Shown: one piece after another, positions 15,993 to 24,046 of the stretch
Numbering within the stretch: the stretch's first letter is position 1
Layout of the letters: each line of letters begins with the position of its first letter
DNA from: Flavobacteriales bacterium
GTDB lineage: Bacteria; Bacteroidota; Bacteroidia; Flavobacteriales_D; Crocinitomicaceae
Length of the DNA stretch: 36,759 nucleotides
NCBI GenBank assembly: GCA_947500875.1
Contig: CANMUN010000023.1
Coordinates: 1-36,759, forward strand
Direction of reading: 5' to 3'
Made by a program: the position numbers and the translations under genes
The notes under the pieces: generated by a model
Databases searched by the model: none
What the model was told of the DNA's origin: nothing
The model's input: the letters and a program-made list of their open reading frames with translations, nothing else

Positions 15993-18455
15993 TTACATAT
16001 CTGAAGGTCCGCTCTCTTGACCCCCCTTCGGTTTGGTCATTTCAAGTTTACCAAATTTATACGAAACGTTGATGTAGAACCTTCGGGTGAGCCATTTAAA
16101 TTCGATGTCTTGGCTGATGGTCGGTTGACGAAGGTAGGCGTAAAATCCTTGACGGTTCAATACATCTGTGACTTTACACCCCAAGCTCCAGTGCTCACCG
16201 AGCCTTTTGTCGAATGCCAGGTCCAATGCACCTCGCCGTTGAGCCGTTCCAAGGATGGTAATTCTAGGGGCAATGTAATTCACATTCAGCTGAAAGGTTG
16301 CGGTTTTTTTCCAAAAATCTACCGAAGTATTCAGCTTAACACTCCCGTTGAGGCCCGACCGGTTCCAACTGGTTGTTTCCGTTACATATTTGATGTAATT
16401 CACGTTGGAGGACAAGGTAGCACGATACCACGCAGTTGGTTTATAACTGAAAACCAACTCTGTTCCCAGACTGTGGGAGGTGTTCAAATTGATAAAGGTT
16501 TGCACAGAGGCATTGTTTTCACTGAACAAGCGAATGCGCGAAATCATATCCGTAGTGCGACGGTAAAATAAACTGGCCGAAAAATTGACTTTTTTGGCCT
16601 CTTGGGTATAACTTAAGTCGTACGAGTCGATGAATTCGGGTTGCAGGTAAGGGTTTCCACGTTGCAAATTCAAGGGGTCGGCATACGAAGTGAATGGATT
16701 CAAATCCGAGCTAGAAGCGCGTGTGATTCTGCGGCTGTACGAAAGACCCAATTCAGAACCTTGTTTGACAACATAACGAATGTGCGCCGATGGAAAAAAA
16801 TTAAAATACTTGTTAACGATGCGGTTGGTATCCGAAATTAAATTGGGGATTTGATAGGCCTGCTCGAGACGGACCCCGAATTGGTATTTGAATTTTTTGA
16901 ATTGATGGGCGATGATTCCGTAAACGCTGAAAATCTGTTCGTCGTAATGGTACAAGAAATTGGAGAGCGTGTCTTCTTCAAAGATATTCGTCAAGGAATC
17001 CATGGTCTCTGAATAGGTGTCTACCTCTTGATGTCGCACGATTCCTTTTGCGCCGAATTCCGTCCTCAAGGAAAGATCCGGCCACAAATACACCCCATCG
17101 GTTTGCAAGGTGCTTACCCGAACGCTTTCGTCGTTGCTTAAGCGTTGGCGAAGCGGTGAACGAGTAGCCAACTTTACCGTATCCAAGGTGTAATAGATTT
17201 GATCGTAAAATCCTTTAATGTAATCCGCACCCATGGAGTGCGTGCCGTCTACCGTCAAATATCCTCGATTACTTTTAAAGTTTTGGCGAAAGTTTACGTT
17301 AAATTCTGCATTTTTCTGATTGCTTGGATCGTAGGAAGTCCTTCGCCACAATCCTGTTGCCGTTGCATTACCCATAGCATCTTCGTCAAACCGAGTATTC
17401 CACAAATCCCCCGTTCGGTCTCTTCGACCCAATGAACCCGTCGAGGAAAAAGTTAAACTGCGGTTGTGTTTGAGCGTTACATCAAATCCTAAACGAAAGG
17501 TATGACCAGCGTTGAGATCTGTTCCTTGACGGTTCTGATCCAATACACTGACCGAATCGTTGGGAAGCAATTGACGGCTGTACATGAAATTGTTGCGGTA
17601 ACCGTCGAGGTAACGACCATTGTACGAAACAAAGGTGTTAAAAATAGCATTTCGATAGCTCAACGAAAGGCTTTCATCGGCAACGTTGCCGCCTCGGAAG
17701 TTGCCGCTGCCCAAATTTGCTGTAACCAGACCGTTAAACCCTTTGAGCTTGTTTTTTTTAAGCACGATGTTGATGATCCCCGAACTTCCATCGGGATCGT
17801 ACTTCGCAGAGGGATTGGTTACAATTTCAATCCGCTCGATGGACCCCGCGGGCAATGCATCAAGCAAGGTCTTACCGTTCGAACCGGTCAGGGAACTGGG
17901 CTTACCATCGATCAGAATATTCACCGAACCTTCTCCTCGCAGTAGGATCCTACCGTCTTGGTCCAAATCTATGGAAGGCAAATTTTTGAGTACGTCGTTG
18001 GCGGTTCCACCTCGCAAGGTCAAGTCTTGTCCAACGTTGTACACCTTTTTATCGATTCCGCTGCGTAAAATATCCTGCTTCCCTTGAACCACCACCTCAT
18101 CCACCACACGTTGGTTATTGACCAACATGACCAACTCCCCTAAATTCACCAAGCGAAGCTCTTTGGTCGGCAATATGTCGTTGAACCACAAGGTGTCATA
18201 ACCTGCGAACGTGATTTGCACTATCATGGGCAAAAAAGGCAAACCCTCCAGGTTAAACTTGCCCTCGCTGTCGGTGAATTGACCGCCCAACACAGAACTA
18301 TCTTTGGCTTTAAGCACTTTTACTTTAGCGTATTCAATCGCATTTTTGGTTTTTTGATCCACCAATTTTCCAAGAACCACCCCTTCGCCTTGGCTACGTT
18401 GCGAAAAAAAGACAAAAGAAAAGCACAGTAGCAGGTAAAACAAGGAGAATTTCAT
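15993..18455 (-). CDS. TonB-receptor-type outer-membrane beta-barrel protein
   Basis: This 820-residue protein has a signal peptide (1-22) and a carboxypeptidase-regulatory-like beta domain (about 25-110, VLGKLVDQKTKNAIEYAKV). A plug domain follows (about 125-235, with GGTANDVLKNLPSIDLDQDG, ILIDGKPSSLTG and IERIEIVTNPSAKYDPDGSSGIINI), then a long beta-barrel of the OMP_b-brl_3 type to the end. In Bacteroidota such proteins import or bind unknown substrates. No SusD partner or substrate-degrading enzyme lies nearby, so the substrate cannot be guessed. No canonical TonB box is evident. The start ATG 18455 is 4 nt after an exact TACCTTTG box. Confidence 0.88.
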   Translation of the reverse strand: MKFSLFYLLLCFSFVFFSQRSQGEGVVLGKLVDQKTKNAIEYAKVKVLKAKDSSVLGGQFTDSEGKFNLEGLPFLPMIVQITFAGYDTLWFNDILPTKELRLVNLGELVMLVNNQRVVDEVVVQGKQDILRSGIDKKVYNVGQDLTLRGGTANDVLKNLPSIDLDQDGRILLRGEGSVNILIDGKPSSLTGSNGKTLLDALPAGSIERIEIVTNPSAKYDPDGSSGIINIVLKKNKLKGFNGLVTANLGSGNFRGGNVADESLSLSYRNAIFNTFVSYNGRYLDGYRNNFMYSRQLLPNDSVSVLDQNRQGTDLNAGHTFRLGFDVTLKHNRSLTFSSTGSLGRRDRTGDLWNTRFDEDAMGNATATGLWRRTSYDPSNQKNAEFNVNFRQNFKSNRGYLTVDGTHSMGADYIKGFYDQIYYTLDTVKLATRSPLRQRLSNDESVRVSTLQTDGVYLWPDLSLRTEFGAKGIVRHQEVDTYSETMDSLTNIFEEDTLSNFLYHYDEQIFSVYGIIAHQFKKFKYQFGVRLEQAYQIPNLISDTNRIVNKYFNFFPSAHIRYVVKQGSELGLSYSRRITRASSSDLNPFTSYADPLNLQRGNPYLQPEFIDSYDLSYTQEAKKVNFSASLFYRRTTDMISRIRLFSENNASVQTFINLNTSHSLGTELVFSYKPTAWYRATLSSNVNYIKYVTETTSWNRSGLNGSVKLNTSVDFWKKTATFQLNVNYIAPRITILGTAQRRGALDLAFDKRLGEHWSLGCKVTDVLNRQGFYAYLRQPTISQDIEFKWLTRRFYINVSYKFGKLEMTKPKGGQESGPSDM

Positions 18456-18459
18456 GGCG

Positions 18460-18467
18460 CAAAGGTA
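18460..18467 (-). promoter_or_regulatory. -7 promoter box of the TonB-type receptor gene
   Basis: The minus strand reads TACCTTTG, an exact match, ending 4 nt before ATG 18455. A leaderless mRNA is predicted. Confidence 0.6.
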
Positions 18468-18572
18468 CGTTTTTACCCGTAAAAAGCCACTTGTCTTCTT
18501 GGGCCTTGGCCACGGTTACCAGCTTATTTTATCTTTTTAACAACTATTGGTGGAGGAAAATCAGAGTTCACC

Positions 18573-18603
18573 TTGTTTTTGAAGCTTACTTAGTGTATTT
18601 TTG
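18573..18603 (+). promoter_or_regulatory. Promoter of zwf-pgl-edd (TTG / TATTTTTG)
   Basis: TTG at 18573-18575, a 20-nt spacer and TATTTTTG at 18596-18603 fit the Bacteroidota -33/-7 pattern. The ATG is 21 nt further on. This is the only box in the window with a well-spaced -33 triplet. Confidence 0.6.
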
Positions 18604-18624
18604 ACACAAACACAATTCCATCCA

Positions 18625-20103
18625 ATGGCTAAAAAAACAAAAGATACCGAAACCTTTAGCAACTTCAACGTTGTGGTATTCGGTGGCGACGGCGATTTAG
18701 CCTTTCGCAAAATTTATCCTGCCATGTTTCACCGCATGTTAGACGGTCAAATCAACGATCAATTTAACATCGTTGGAATCACACGAAAAACCCCTGAAAT
18801 TGCGACACTTGATGCTAAGGTTCGTCAATTTTTACTCACCATTGACGACCAACCGGCGACCGACGAACAATGGAATAAATTTCACCAAAAAATCACGTGG
18901 ATTCAAGCAGAAAAACCTGACGTATCCTCCTACGCTGAGCTAACGTCGTTTTTAAACCGTTTCCCAGAATTCGACTCCATTTTTTATTTTTCCACGCCAT
19001 CATCCGCTTTTGGTCCCATTTCAACAACGCTGAAAACCTGCGGTTTAATCAATGAGCGCAGCAAGGTGGTTTTAGAAAAACCGCTTGGAAACAGCCTTGC
19101 TTCATCAAACCAAATCAACATCGAAATTACCCAAGCCTTTGCCGAACATCAAGTGTACCGAATCGACCATTACTTGGGAAAGGAAACCGTACAAAACCTG
19201 ATGGTCCTTCGATTTGCGAACAACCTATTCCAAAGAACATGGGACTCCATTAGCATTGACAACATTCAAATTACCGTTTCGGAAAGCTTGGGCGTAGAAC
19301 AAAGAGCGGTGTACTACGACCAAAGCGGAGCCTTGCTGGACATGGTGCAAAACCACTTATTACAACTCTTGTGTTTGGTAGCGATGGAACCCCCACACGT
19401 CTTAGAAGCAGACGAAGTTCGGAACGAAAAACTGAAAGTACTGAAAGCGCTTCGTCCCATGACCAAAGAATCTGCGCTTACGGATACCGTCAAAGGACAA
19501 TACACCCGAGGCAACGTTCAAGGAACCCAAGTGAATTCGTACTTGGAAGATATCGGGGCCTACCAATCGAAAACGGAGACTTTCGTGGCGTTGAAAACGT
19601 ACATCGACAATTTCCGATGGAAAAACGTTCCCTTTTACCTCAGGACGGGCAAACGAATGAAAAAACGGTATTCAGAAATCGTAATTAATTTCAAGGAAAT
19701 CGCCCACAATATTTTCCCCGCGAAGGAAAAACTCAACAACAATAAACTCATCATTCGCTTGCAGCCGGAAGAGCGCATTGAATTGATTCAAATGACCAAA
19801 ATTCCGGGACCGGGTGGATACCGTTATAAACCGATCGCCCTTAGTCTAGATTACATGGATTCGTTCAAAGAACGCCTTCCCGAAGCCTACGAACGCTTGC
19901 TGATCGATGTTATTCGAGGCAATCAAACCTTGTTCATGCGTCAAGACGAATTGCAGGCGGCATGGCAATGGATTGAAACCGTAACCGACAGCTGGAAGCA
20001 AAGCCAGCAAACCAATGTTTTGTACGAAGCAGGTACTTGGGGACCCGGCGACAGCATTTTAGACCCTGGAACGTCTTGGATCACGAAGTCATGGAGGGAT
20101 TGA
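18625..20103 (+). CDS. zwf: Glucose-6-phosphate dehydrogenase
   Basis: This 492-residue enzyme oxidises glucose 6-phosphate to 6-phosphogluconolactone with NADP+ (or NAD+). The nucleotide-binding loop is GGDGDLAFRKIYPAM near residue 17. The active-site signature RIDHYLGKE follows at about residue 180, and VPFYLRTGKRMKKRYSEI is also conserved. The ATG at 18625 is preferred over an in-frame TTG at 18601, which lies inside the -7 box. The stop TGA overlaps the pgl start as TGATG. First gene of the zwf-pgl-edd operon. Confidence 0.96.
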   Translation: MAKKTKDTETFSNFNVVVFGGDGDLAFRKIYPAMFHRMLDGQINDQFNIVGITRKTPEIATLDAKVRQFLLTIDDQPATDEQWNKFHQKITWIQAEKPDVSSYAELTSFLNRFPEFDSIFYFSTPSSAFGPISTTLKTCGLINERSKVVLEKPLGNSLASSNQINIEITQAFAEHQVYRIDHYLGKETVQNLMVLRFANNLFQRTWDSISIDNIQITVSESLGVEQRAVYYDQSGALLDMVQNHLLQLLCLVAMEPPHVLEADEVRNEKLKVLKALRPMTKESALTDTVKGQYTRGNVQGTQVNSYLEDIGAYQSKTETFVALKTYIDNFRWKNVPFYLRTGKRMKKRYSEIVINFKEIAHNIFPAKEKLNNNKLIIRLQPEERIELIQMTKIPGPGGYRYKPIALSLDYMDSFKERLPEAYERLLIDVIRGNQTLFMRQDELQAAWQWIETVTDSWKQSQQTNVLYEAGTWGPGDSILDPGTSWITKSWRD

Positions 20104-20753
20104 TGCATTTTGCGAACCGCGAGTCGGCTGTTCAAGCATTGTACGAGCGAATGGAATCCATTATCCATGAAACATGCCGCTCCCAAGGTTCGGCAAGTGT
20201 TTTGCTTTCCGGAGGAAGTACTCCCCTTCCGGTGTATGAAAAACTTTTTCAATCCACCCAGGATTTTAGCCAAACACACTTCGGATTGGTCGACGATCGT
20301 TTTGTACCCATAGACCACCCTTCCTCGAACGAAGGCAACCTTCGCAACCTGTTCAAGCATCGAACGGATGTTCACTTCGTCGGTATGGTAAGTGATCCCG
20401 AAAACTACGCAGGTAGCATTGAACATTGCGCCGCAGATTATCAACCATTTCACCACGGAACCATGGCCATTTTGGGCATGGGCAACGACGGGCATTTTGC
20501 CTCTTTGTTCCCTTCAGATGAACCCTCAATGGAGGGATTAAACGCTAAGGATCTTGGGATAATTGGTACAAACGCCCCAAGCGAGCCACGACAGCGCATC
20601 TCCACCAACCTTCCTTTTTTATTCAGTTTTCAGCACCGGATTCTTTTCATTACCGGGGAAGATAAGCTCGTTAAACTTGAGCAATCCAAACAGGAGCTTA
20701 CGCCCATTGCATATATCTTTGATGAATTGACTGAAATATATTACGCACCATGA
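20103..20753 (+). CDS. pgl: 6-phosphogluconolactonase
   Basis: This is a 216-residue protein of the DevB/NagB-like fold that hydrolyses 6-phosphogluconolactone to 6-phosphogluconate. Motifs are LLSGGSTPLPVYEKL (phosphate loop), LVDDRFVPIDHPSSNEGN and AILGMGNDGHFASLFP with the catalytic-type His. The start at 20103 overlaps the zwf stop (TGATG) and has GGAGGG a few bases upstream, one of the few Shine-Dalgarno-like sequences here. ATG 20091 is an alternative. It overlaps edd by 4 bp (ATGA). Slightly shorter than many homologues. Confidence 0.93.
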   Translation: MHFANRESAVQALYERMESIIHETCRSQGSASVLLSGGSTPLPVYEKLFQSTQDFSQTHFGLVDDRFVPIDHPSSNEGNLRNLFKHRTDVHFVGMVSDPENYAGSIEHCAADYQPFHHGTMAILGMGNDGHFASLFPSDEPSMEGLNAKDLGIIGTNAPSEPRQRISTNLPFLFSFQHRILFITGEDKLVKLEQSKQELTPIAYIFDELTEIYYAP

Positions 20754-22549
20754 AATTGAATTCCACCCTTAACGAAGTTACCGAACGGATTACCGAACGC
20801 GGTAAAACGCTGCGAAAGGCTTATTTGGAACAAATGGAACAAGCACGCTATGATGGGGTCGCAAGATCATCCATGAGCTGTGGAAATTTGGCGCATGCCT
20901 ATGCCGGATGTTCCTCCAAAGAAAAAAACGCTCTTGCCAAAAACGATCAAAAGAACCTAGGCATCTTGACTGCCTACAACGATATGCTTTCTGCCCACAA
21001 GGTTTACGAAGACTATCCAAAACAACTGCGCTCCTATGCATTGAAGCACGATGCGGTGGCGCAAGTAGCTGGAGCGGTTCCTGCCATGTGCGATGGAGTT
21101 ACCCAAGGACAAGCAGGAATGGACTTATCGCTGTTTTCACGGGACGTTATAGCGATGTCGGCAATTGTTGGATTATCGCACAACGTCTTCGACGCCGTTC
21201 TTTGCTTGGGAATTTGCGATAAAATCGTGCCGGGATTGCTCATGGGAAGTTTGCGTTTTGGTCATTTACCCACCGTTTTTGTTCCAGGGGGGCCCATGCC
21301 AAGTGGCATTTCGAACGATGAAAAATCGCGCATTCGACAGCTCTACGCGGAAGGTAAAATAGGCAGGGAAGAATTGCTCAAAGGAGAGTCTGATTCCTAC
21401 CATTCGCCAGGAACATGTACCTTTTACGGGACAGCGAACAGCAACCAAATGCTCATGGAAATCATGGGATTACAGCTACCGGGCTCAAGCTTTGTCAACC
21501 CTGGAACGGAACTCCGAGATTTACTCAACGAGGAAGCTGTACGTGTGGCCGCAGAAAATGCACGAAACGGGAACAACCTGTTGAAAGACATTGTCAACGA
21601 AAAATGCATCGTTAATGCAATCGTGGGCTTATTGGCTACCGGTGGATCCACTAACCACACCATTCACCTCATCGCAATGGCCCGATCTGCAGGAATATTG
21701 ATCAACTGGGACGATATGTCGGATTTGTCGAAGGTGGTTCCTCTGATTGCCCGATTGTATCCCAACGGTGCTGCCGATGTCAATCATTTTCACGCTTCTG
21801 GAGGCATGGGATTCGTAATTCACACCCTATTAGATTCGGGATTATTGCACGAGGACGTAACTACCGTTTTGGGGCAAGGATTAGCGCAATTTACTCAAGA
21901 ACCCTTCATTCAGGAGGGCACCTTGGCTTGGAGACCTGGAGCTACAACTTCCCTCAACGAAAGCATTCTTCGTCCTGCTACGAATCCGTTCTCCGAGGAC
22001 GGGGGCATTCGAATCATCACGGGAAATATTGGACGAAGCGTTGTAAAAACGGCTGCGGTTTCCGAGGAACACATGATTATTCAAGCCGAAGCCCTGGTAT
22101 TTCAAGAACAAAAAGATTTGATAACGGCATTTAAGAACAACGAACTCAACCGCGATTTTATCGCCGTTTTACCGTATCAAGGCCCTTCGCACAAGGGCAT
22201 GCCAGAATTACATCAATTGACTCCTACCCTAACCGTACTTCAGAAAAAAGGGTACCGTGTGGCACTGGTAACGGACGGAAGGATGAGTGGCGCATCAGGG
22301 AAAGTTCCTGCCGCCATTCACATGAGTCCGGAAGCGGCCAAAGGAGGAGCTATCGGAAAGATTAAAACCGGGGACTTGCTGACCCTCGACTGCGTCAATG
22401 GGACCTTAGAATGCCATGCCAAGGACTTTGAACAAAGAACTTTTACCGGTGCAATGAACGAGGACCAAAAAGGGATTGGAAGGGAGTACTTCAAGGTGTT
22501 CCGTCAAAACGTAACCGACTCAGAAGAAGGCGCTTGTACTTTATTCTAA
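20750..22549 (+). CDS. edd: 6-phosphogluconate dehydratase
   Basis: This 599-residue [4Fe-4S] enzyme of the IlvD/Edd family converts 6-phosphogluconate to 2-keto-3-deoxy-6-phosphogluconate, the first committed Entner-Doudoroff step. Seen are MCDGVTQGQAGMDLSLFSRD, the cluster cysteines in AMCDG and LGICDKIVPG, GTCTFYGTANSNQ, and LATGGSTNHTIHL. Late motifs are VTDGRMSGASGKVPAAIHMSPEA. Edd is preferred over dihydroxyacid dehydratase because of this context and the AMCDGVTQGQ/HSPGTCTFYG pattern. The partner aldolase gene eda is not in this window. The stop interlocks by 4 bp with the convergent TerC gene. Confidence 0.95.
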   Translation: MKLNSTLNEVTERITERGKTLRKAYLEQMEQARYDGVARSSMSCGNLAHAYAGCSSKEKNALAKNDQKNLGILTAYNDMLSAHKVYEDYPKQLRSYALKHDAVAQVAGAVPAMCDGVTQGQAGMDLSLFSRDVIAMSAIVGLSHNVFDAVLCLGICDKIVPGLLMGSLRFGHLPTVFVPGGPMPSGISNDEKSRIRQLYAEGKIGREELLKGESDSYHSPGTCTFYGTANSNQMLMEIMGLQLPGSSFVNPGTELRDLLNEEAVRVAAENARNGNNLLKDIVNEKCIVNAIVGLLATGGSTNHTIHLIAMARSAGILINWDDMSDLSKVVPLIARLYPNGAADVNHFHASGGMGFVIHTLLDSGLLHEDVTTVLGQGLAQFTQEPFIQEGTLAWRPGATTSLNESILRPATNPFSEDGGIRIITGNIGRSVVKTAAVSEEHMIIQAEALVFQEQKDLITAFKNNELNRDFIAVLPYQGPSHKGMPELHQLTPTLTVLQKKGYRVALVTDGRMSGASGKVPAAIHMSPEAAKGGAIGKIKTGDLLTLDCVNGTLECHAKDFEQRTFTGAMNEDQKGIGREYFKVFRQNVTDSEEGACTLF

Positions 22550-23535
22550 GAGGAAGTTCGTAGGGACGTCACGATGGAAATCGTCAAGGTAACGAGAATT
22601 ACCAAGAGCGAATGAACCGTTTCGATGTGATAAAAAGGTGCTACCACCATTTTGAAACCGATAAAAGCTAAAATAAACGCGATTCCGTACTTCAGCTTAC
22701 TGAATTTATCCAAGGAATTGGCCAACAAGAAATACATGGATCGCAGACCAAAAATGGCGAAAATATTCGAAGAATACAGGATGAAAGGGTCGTCCGGTGC
22801 AATAGAGAAAATCGCCGGAACGCTATCAATCGCGAAGAGCAAATCGGTGGTTTCAATGATGAATAACACCATAAACAAGCGAGTAAAGAACAGTTTCCCA
22901 TTCCTTCGAAGCCAAAACTGATCGCTATCGTCCTTGGTTAAAACTTTGAAATATTTACGGATAAATTTGGCCCCAAACGATTGATTAAAATCCGTGGCTT
23001 CCTCCTTTTCCTTCACAAAAAGCGCCTTCAAACCTCCGTAAAGCAGGATCATACCAAAAACCGTAATAACGGCATTGATTTGATAGAACCCATTCACACC
23101 CTCGCTGTGGGGGGGATTCACGAATTTCCAAAACGGTGGGATGTAGGTTAGTTGGATCAGCCATGTGCCGGTGAAGATGAAAATGGCGCGAAGTACCATG
23201 GCCCCCAAAATTCCCCACAGCAATATCTTGTGTTGTGCTTTTCCGGTTACTTTGAAAAACTTAAAGACCAGCAAGAAAACAAACAAATTATCCACGGAAA
23301 GGGACTGTTCTATCCAATACGCCGATTGAAATTGGGTGAATTTTTCAAAACCCTTCTCGAAATAAACAAATGCACTGAACAGCATCGCCGTTCCTATCCA
23401 TACCGCTGTCCAGCGAAGCGCGTTCTTATTTCCATCCGAATCCGTGGAAATCCTGAACAAGGATCGAATGTCCAACAGCATCAAGGCCGTTACCACTAGC
23501 GCAAAAACTAAAACCAATAATTGATTGGGGTCCAT
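22546..23535 (-). CDS. TerC/Alx-family integral membrane protein
   Basis: This 329-residue protein has about eight or nine hydrophobic segments and the TerC signatures EQSLSVDNLFVFLLVF, ETTDLLFAIDSVPAIFSI and SNIFAIFGLRSMYFLLA, whose acidic residues lie inside membrane helices. E. coli Alx, the close relative, is linked to manganese export and alkaline pH. The ATG at 23535 follows an exact TACTTTTG box by 5 nt; the frame upstream to 23556 would overlap that box. With such a short leader there is no room for the yybP-ykoY manganese riboswitch often found before these genes. Confidence 0.9.
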   Translation of the reverse strand: MDPNQLLVLVFALVVTALMLLDIRSLFRISTDSDGNKNALRWTAVWIGTAMLFSAFVYFEKGFEKFTQFQSAYWIEQSLSVDNLFVFLLVFKFFKVTGKAQHKILLWGILGAMVLRAIFIFTGTWLIQLTYIPPFWKFVNPPHSEGVNGFYQINAVITVFGMILLYGGLKALFVKEKEEATDFNQSFGAKFIRKYFKVLTKDDSDQFWLRRNGKLFFTRLFMVLFIIETTDLLFAIDSVPAIFSIAPDDPFILYSSNIFAIFGLRSMYFLLANSLDKFSKLKYGIAFILAFIGFKMVVAPFYHIETVHSLLVILVTLTISIVTSLRTSS

Positions 23536-23540
23536 GGGGA

Positions 23541-23548
23541 CAAAAGTA
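23541..23548 (-). promoter_or_regulatory. -7 promoter box of the TerC gene
   Basis: The minus strand reads TACTTTTG, exact TAnnTTTG, 5 nt before ATG 23535. It is divergent from the box at 23583-23590. Confidence 0.6.
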
Positions 23549-23582
23549 CGCAACATAAGCCTTGGCTCAACGGGAAATTTTG

Positions 23583-23590
23583 TAATTTTA
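23583..23590 (+). promoter_or_regulatory. -7-like promoter box of the acetyltransferase gene
   Basis: TAATTTTA lies 8 nt before ATG 23599, within the 15-mer TTTGTAATTTTAACA that also precedes pdxJ. It differs from TAnnTTTG at the last base. Confidence 0.5.
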
Positions 23591-23598
23591 ACAGGTCA

Positions 23599-24042
23599 AT
23601 GCACTATCAAGTCCAACCGTTTTCCGATTTGACCAATCAGAGCGTCTATGAAATGCTACAACTTCGAAGCGAAGTGTTTGTGGTGGAGCAAACATGCATC
23701 TACCAAGACATGGACAACCAAGACCTCCAAGCCTTGCACGTGTTAGGTATCGAAAACGAACGCATCCGAGCATATGCTCGGATATTAACCCAGTCAAAAT
23801 TAACAGGAGAAGTATCCATAGGGCGCGTTATTGTTGCACCCTCGCTCCGAGGAACGGGAGAAGGGCACCGCTTAATGACCTACTGCATGACCTATGTGCA
23901 ACAACACTTTAATAACCCTTGCGTGCGCATTTCGGCCCAATCCCATTTAGTTGAATTTTACGCCGCTCACGGATTCACTTCTACTGGAAACCATTACCTC
24001 GAAGACGGAATACCCCATTGTGAAATGCTTTACACCCCATAA
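23599..24042 (+). CDS. GNAT acetyltransferase, ElaA-like
   Basis: This 147-residue protein has the ElaA pattern: EMLQLRSEVFVVEQTCIYQDMDNQD at the start, the acetyl-CoA loop in IGRVIVAPSLRGTGEGHRLM, and ISAQSHLVEFYAAHGF near the end. It should transfer an acetyl group from acetyl-CoA to an unknown amine in the cytoplasm. The start ATG at 23599 is favoured over an upstream open frame from 23521, which runs through the TerC promoter. The M13 peptidase gene follows after 4 nt. Confidence 0.88.
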   Translation: MHYQVQPFSDLTNQSVYEMLQLRSEVFVVEQTCIYQDMDNQDLQALHVLGIENERIRAYARILTQSKLTGEVSIGRVIVAPSLRGTGEGHRLMTYCMTYVQQHFNNPCVRISAQSHLVEFYAAHGFTSTGNHYLEDGIPHCEMLYTP

Positions 24043-24046
24043 TACC

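Noticed and set aside
16017..16571. 184-residue plus-strand frame inside the TonB-type receptor gene
   Set aside because: It is antisense to a well-supported beta-barrel gene, has no domain or signal peptide, and reflects the codon bias of the opposite strand.
19941..20495. 184-residue minus-strand frame across zwf and pgl
   Set aside because: Antisense to two certain enzymes, with no recognisable motif or promoter.
22546..23600. yybP-ykoY manganese riboswitch before the TerC gene
   Set aside because: Only 5 nt separate the -7 box from the start codon, leaving no leader for a riboswitch.
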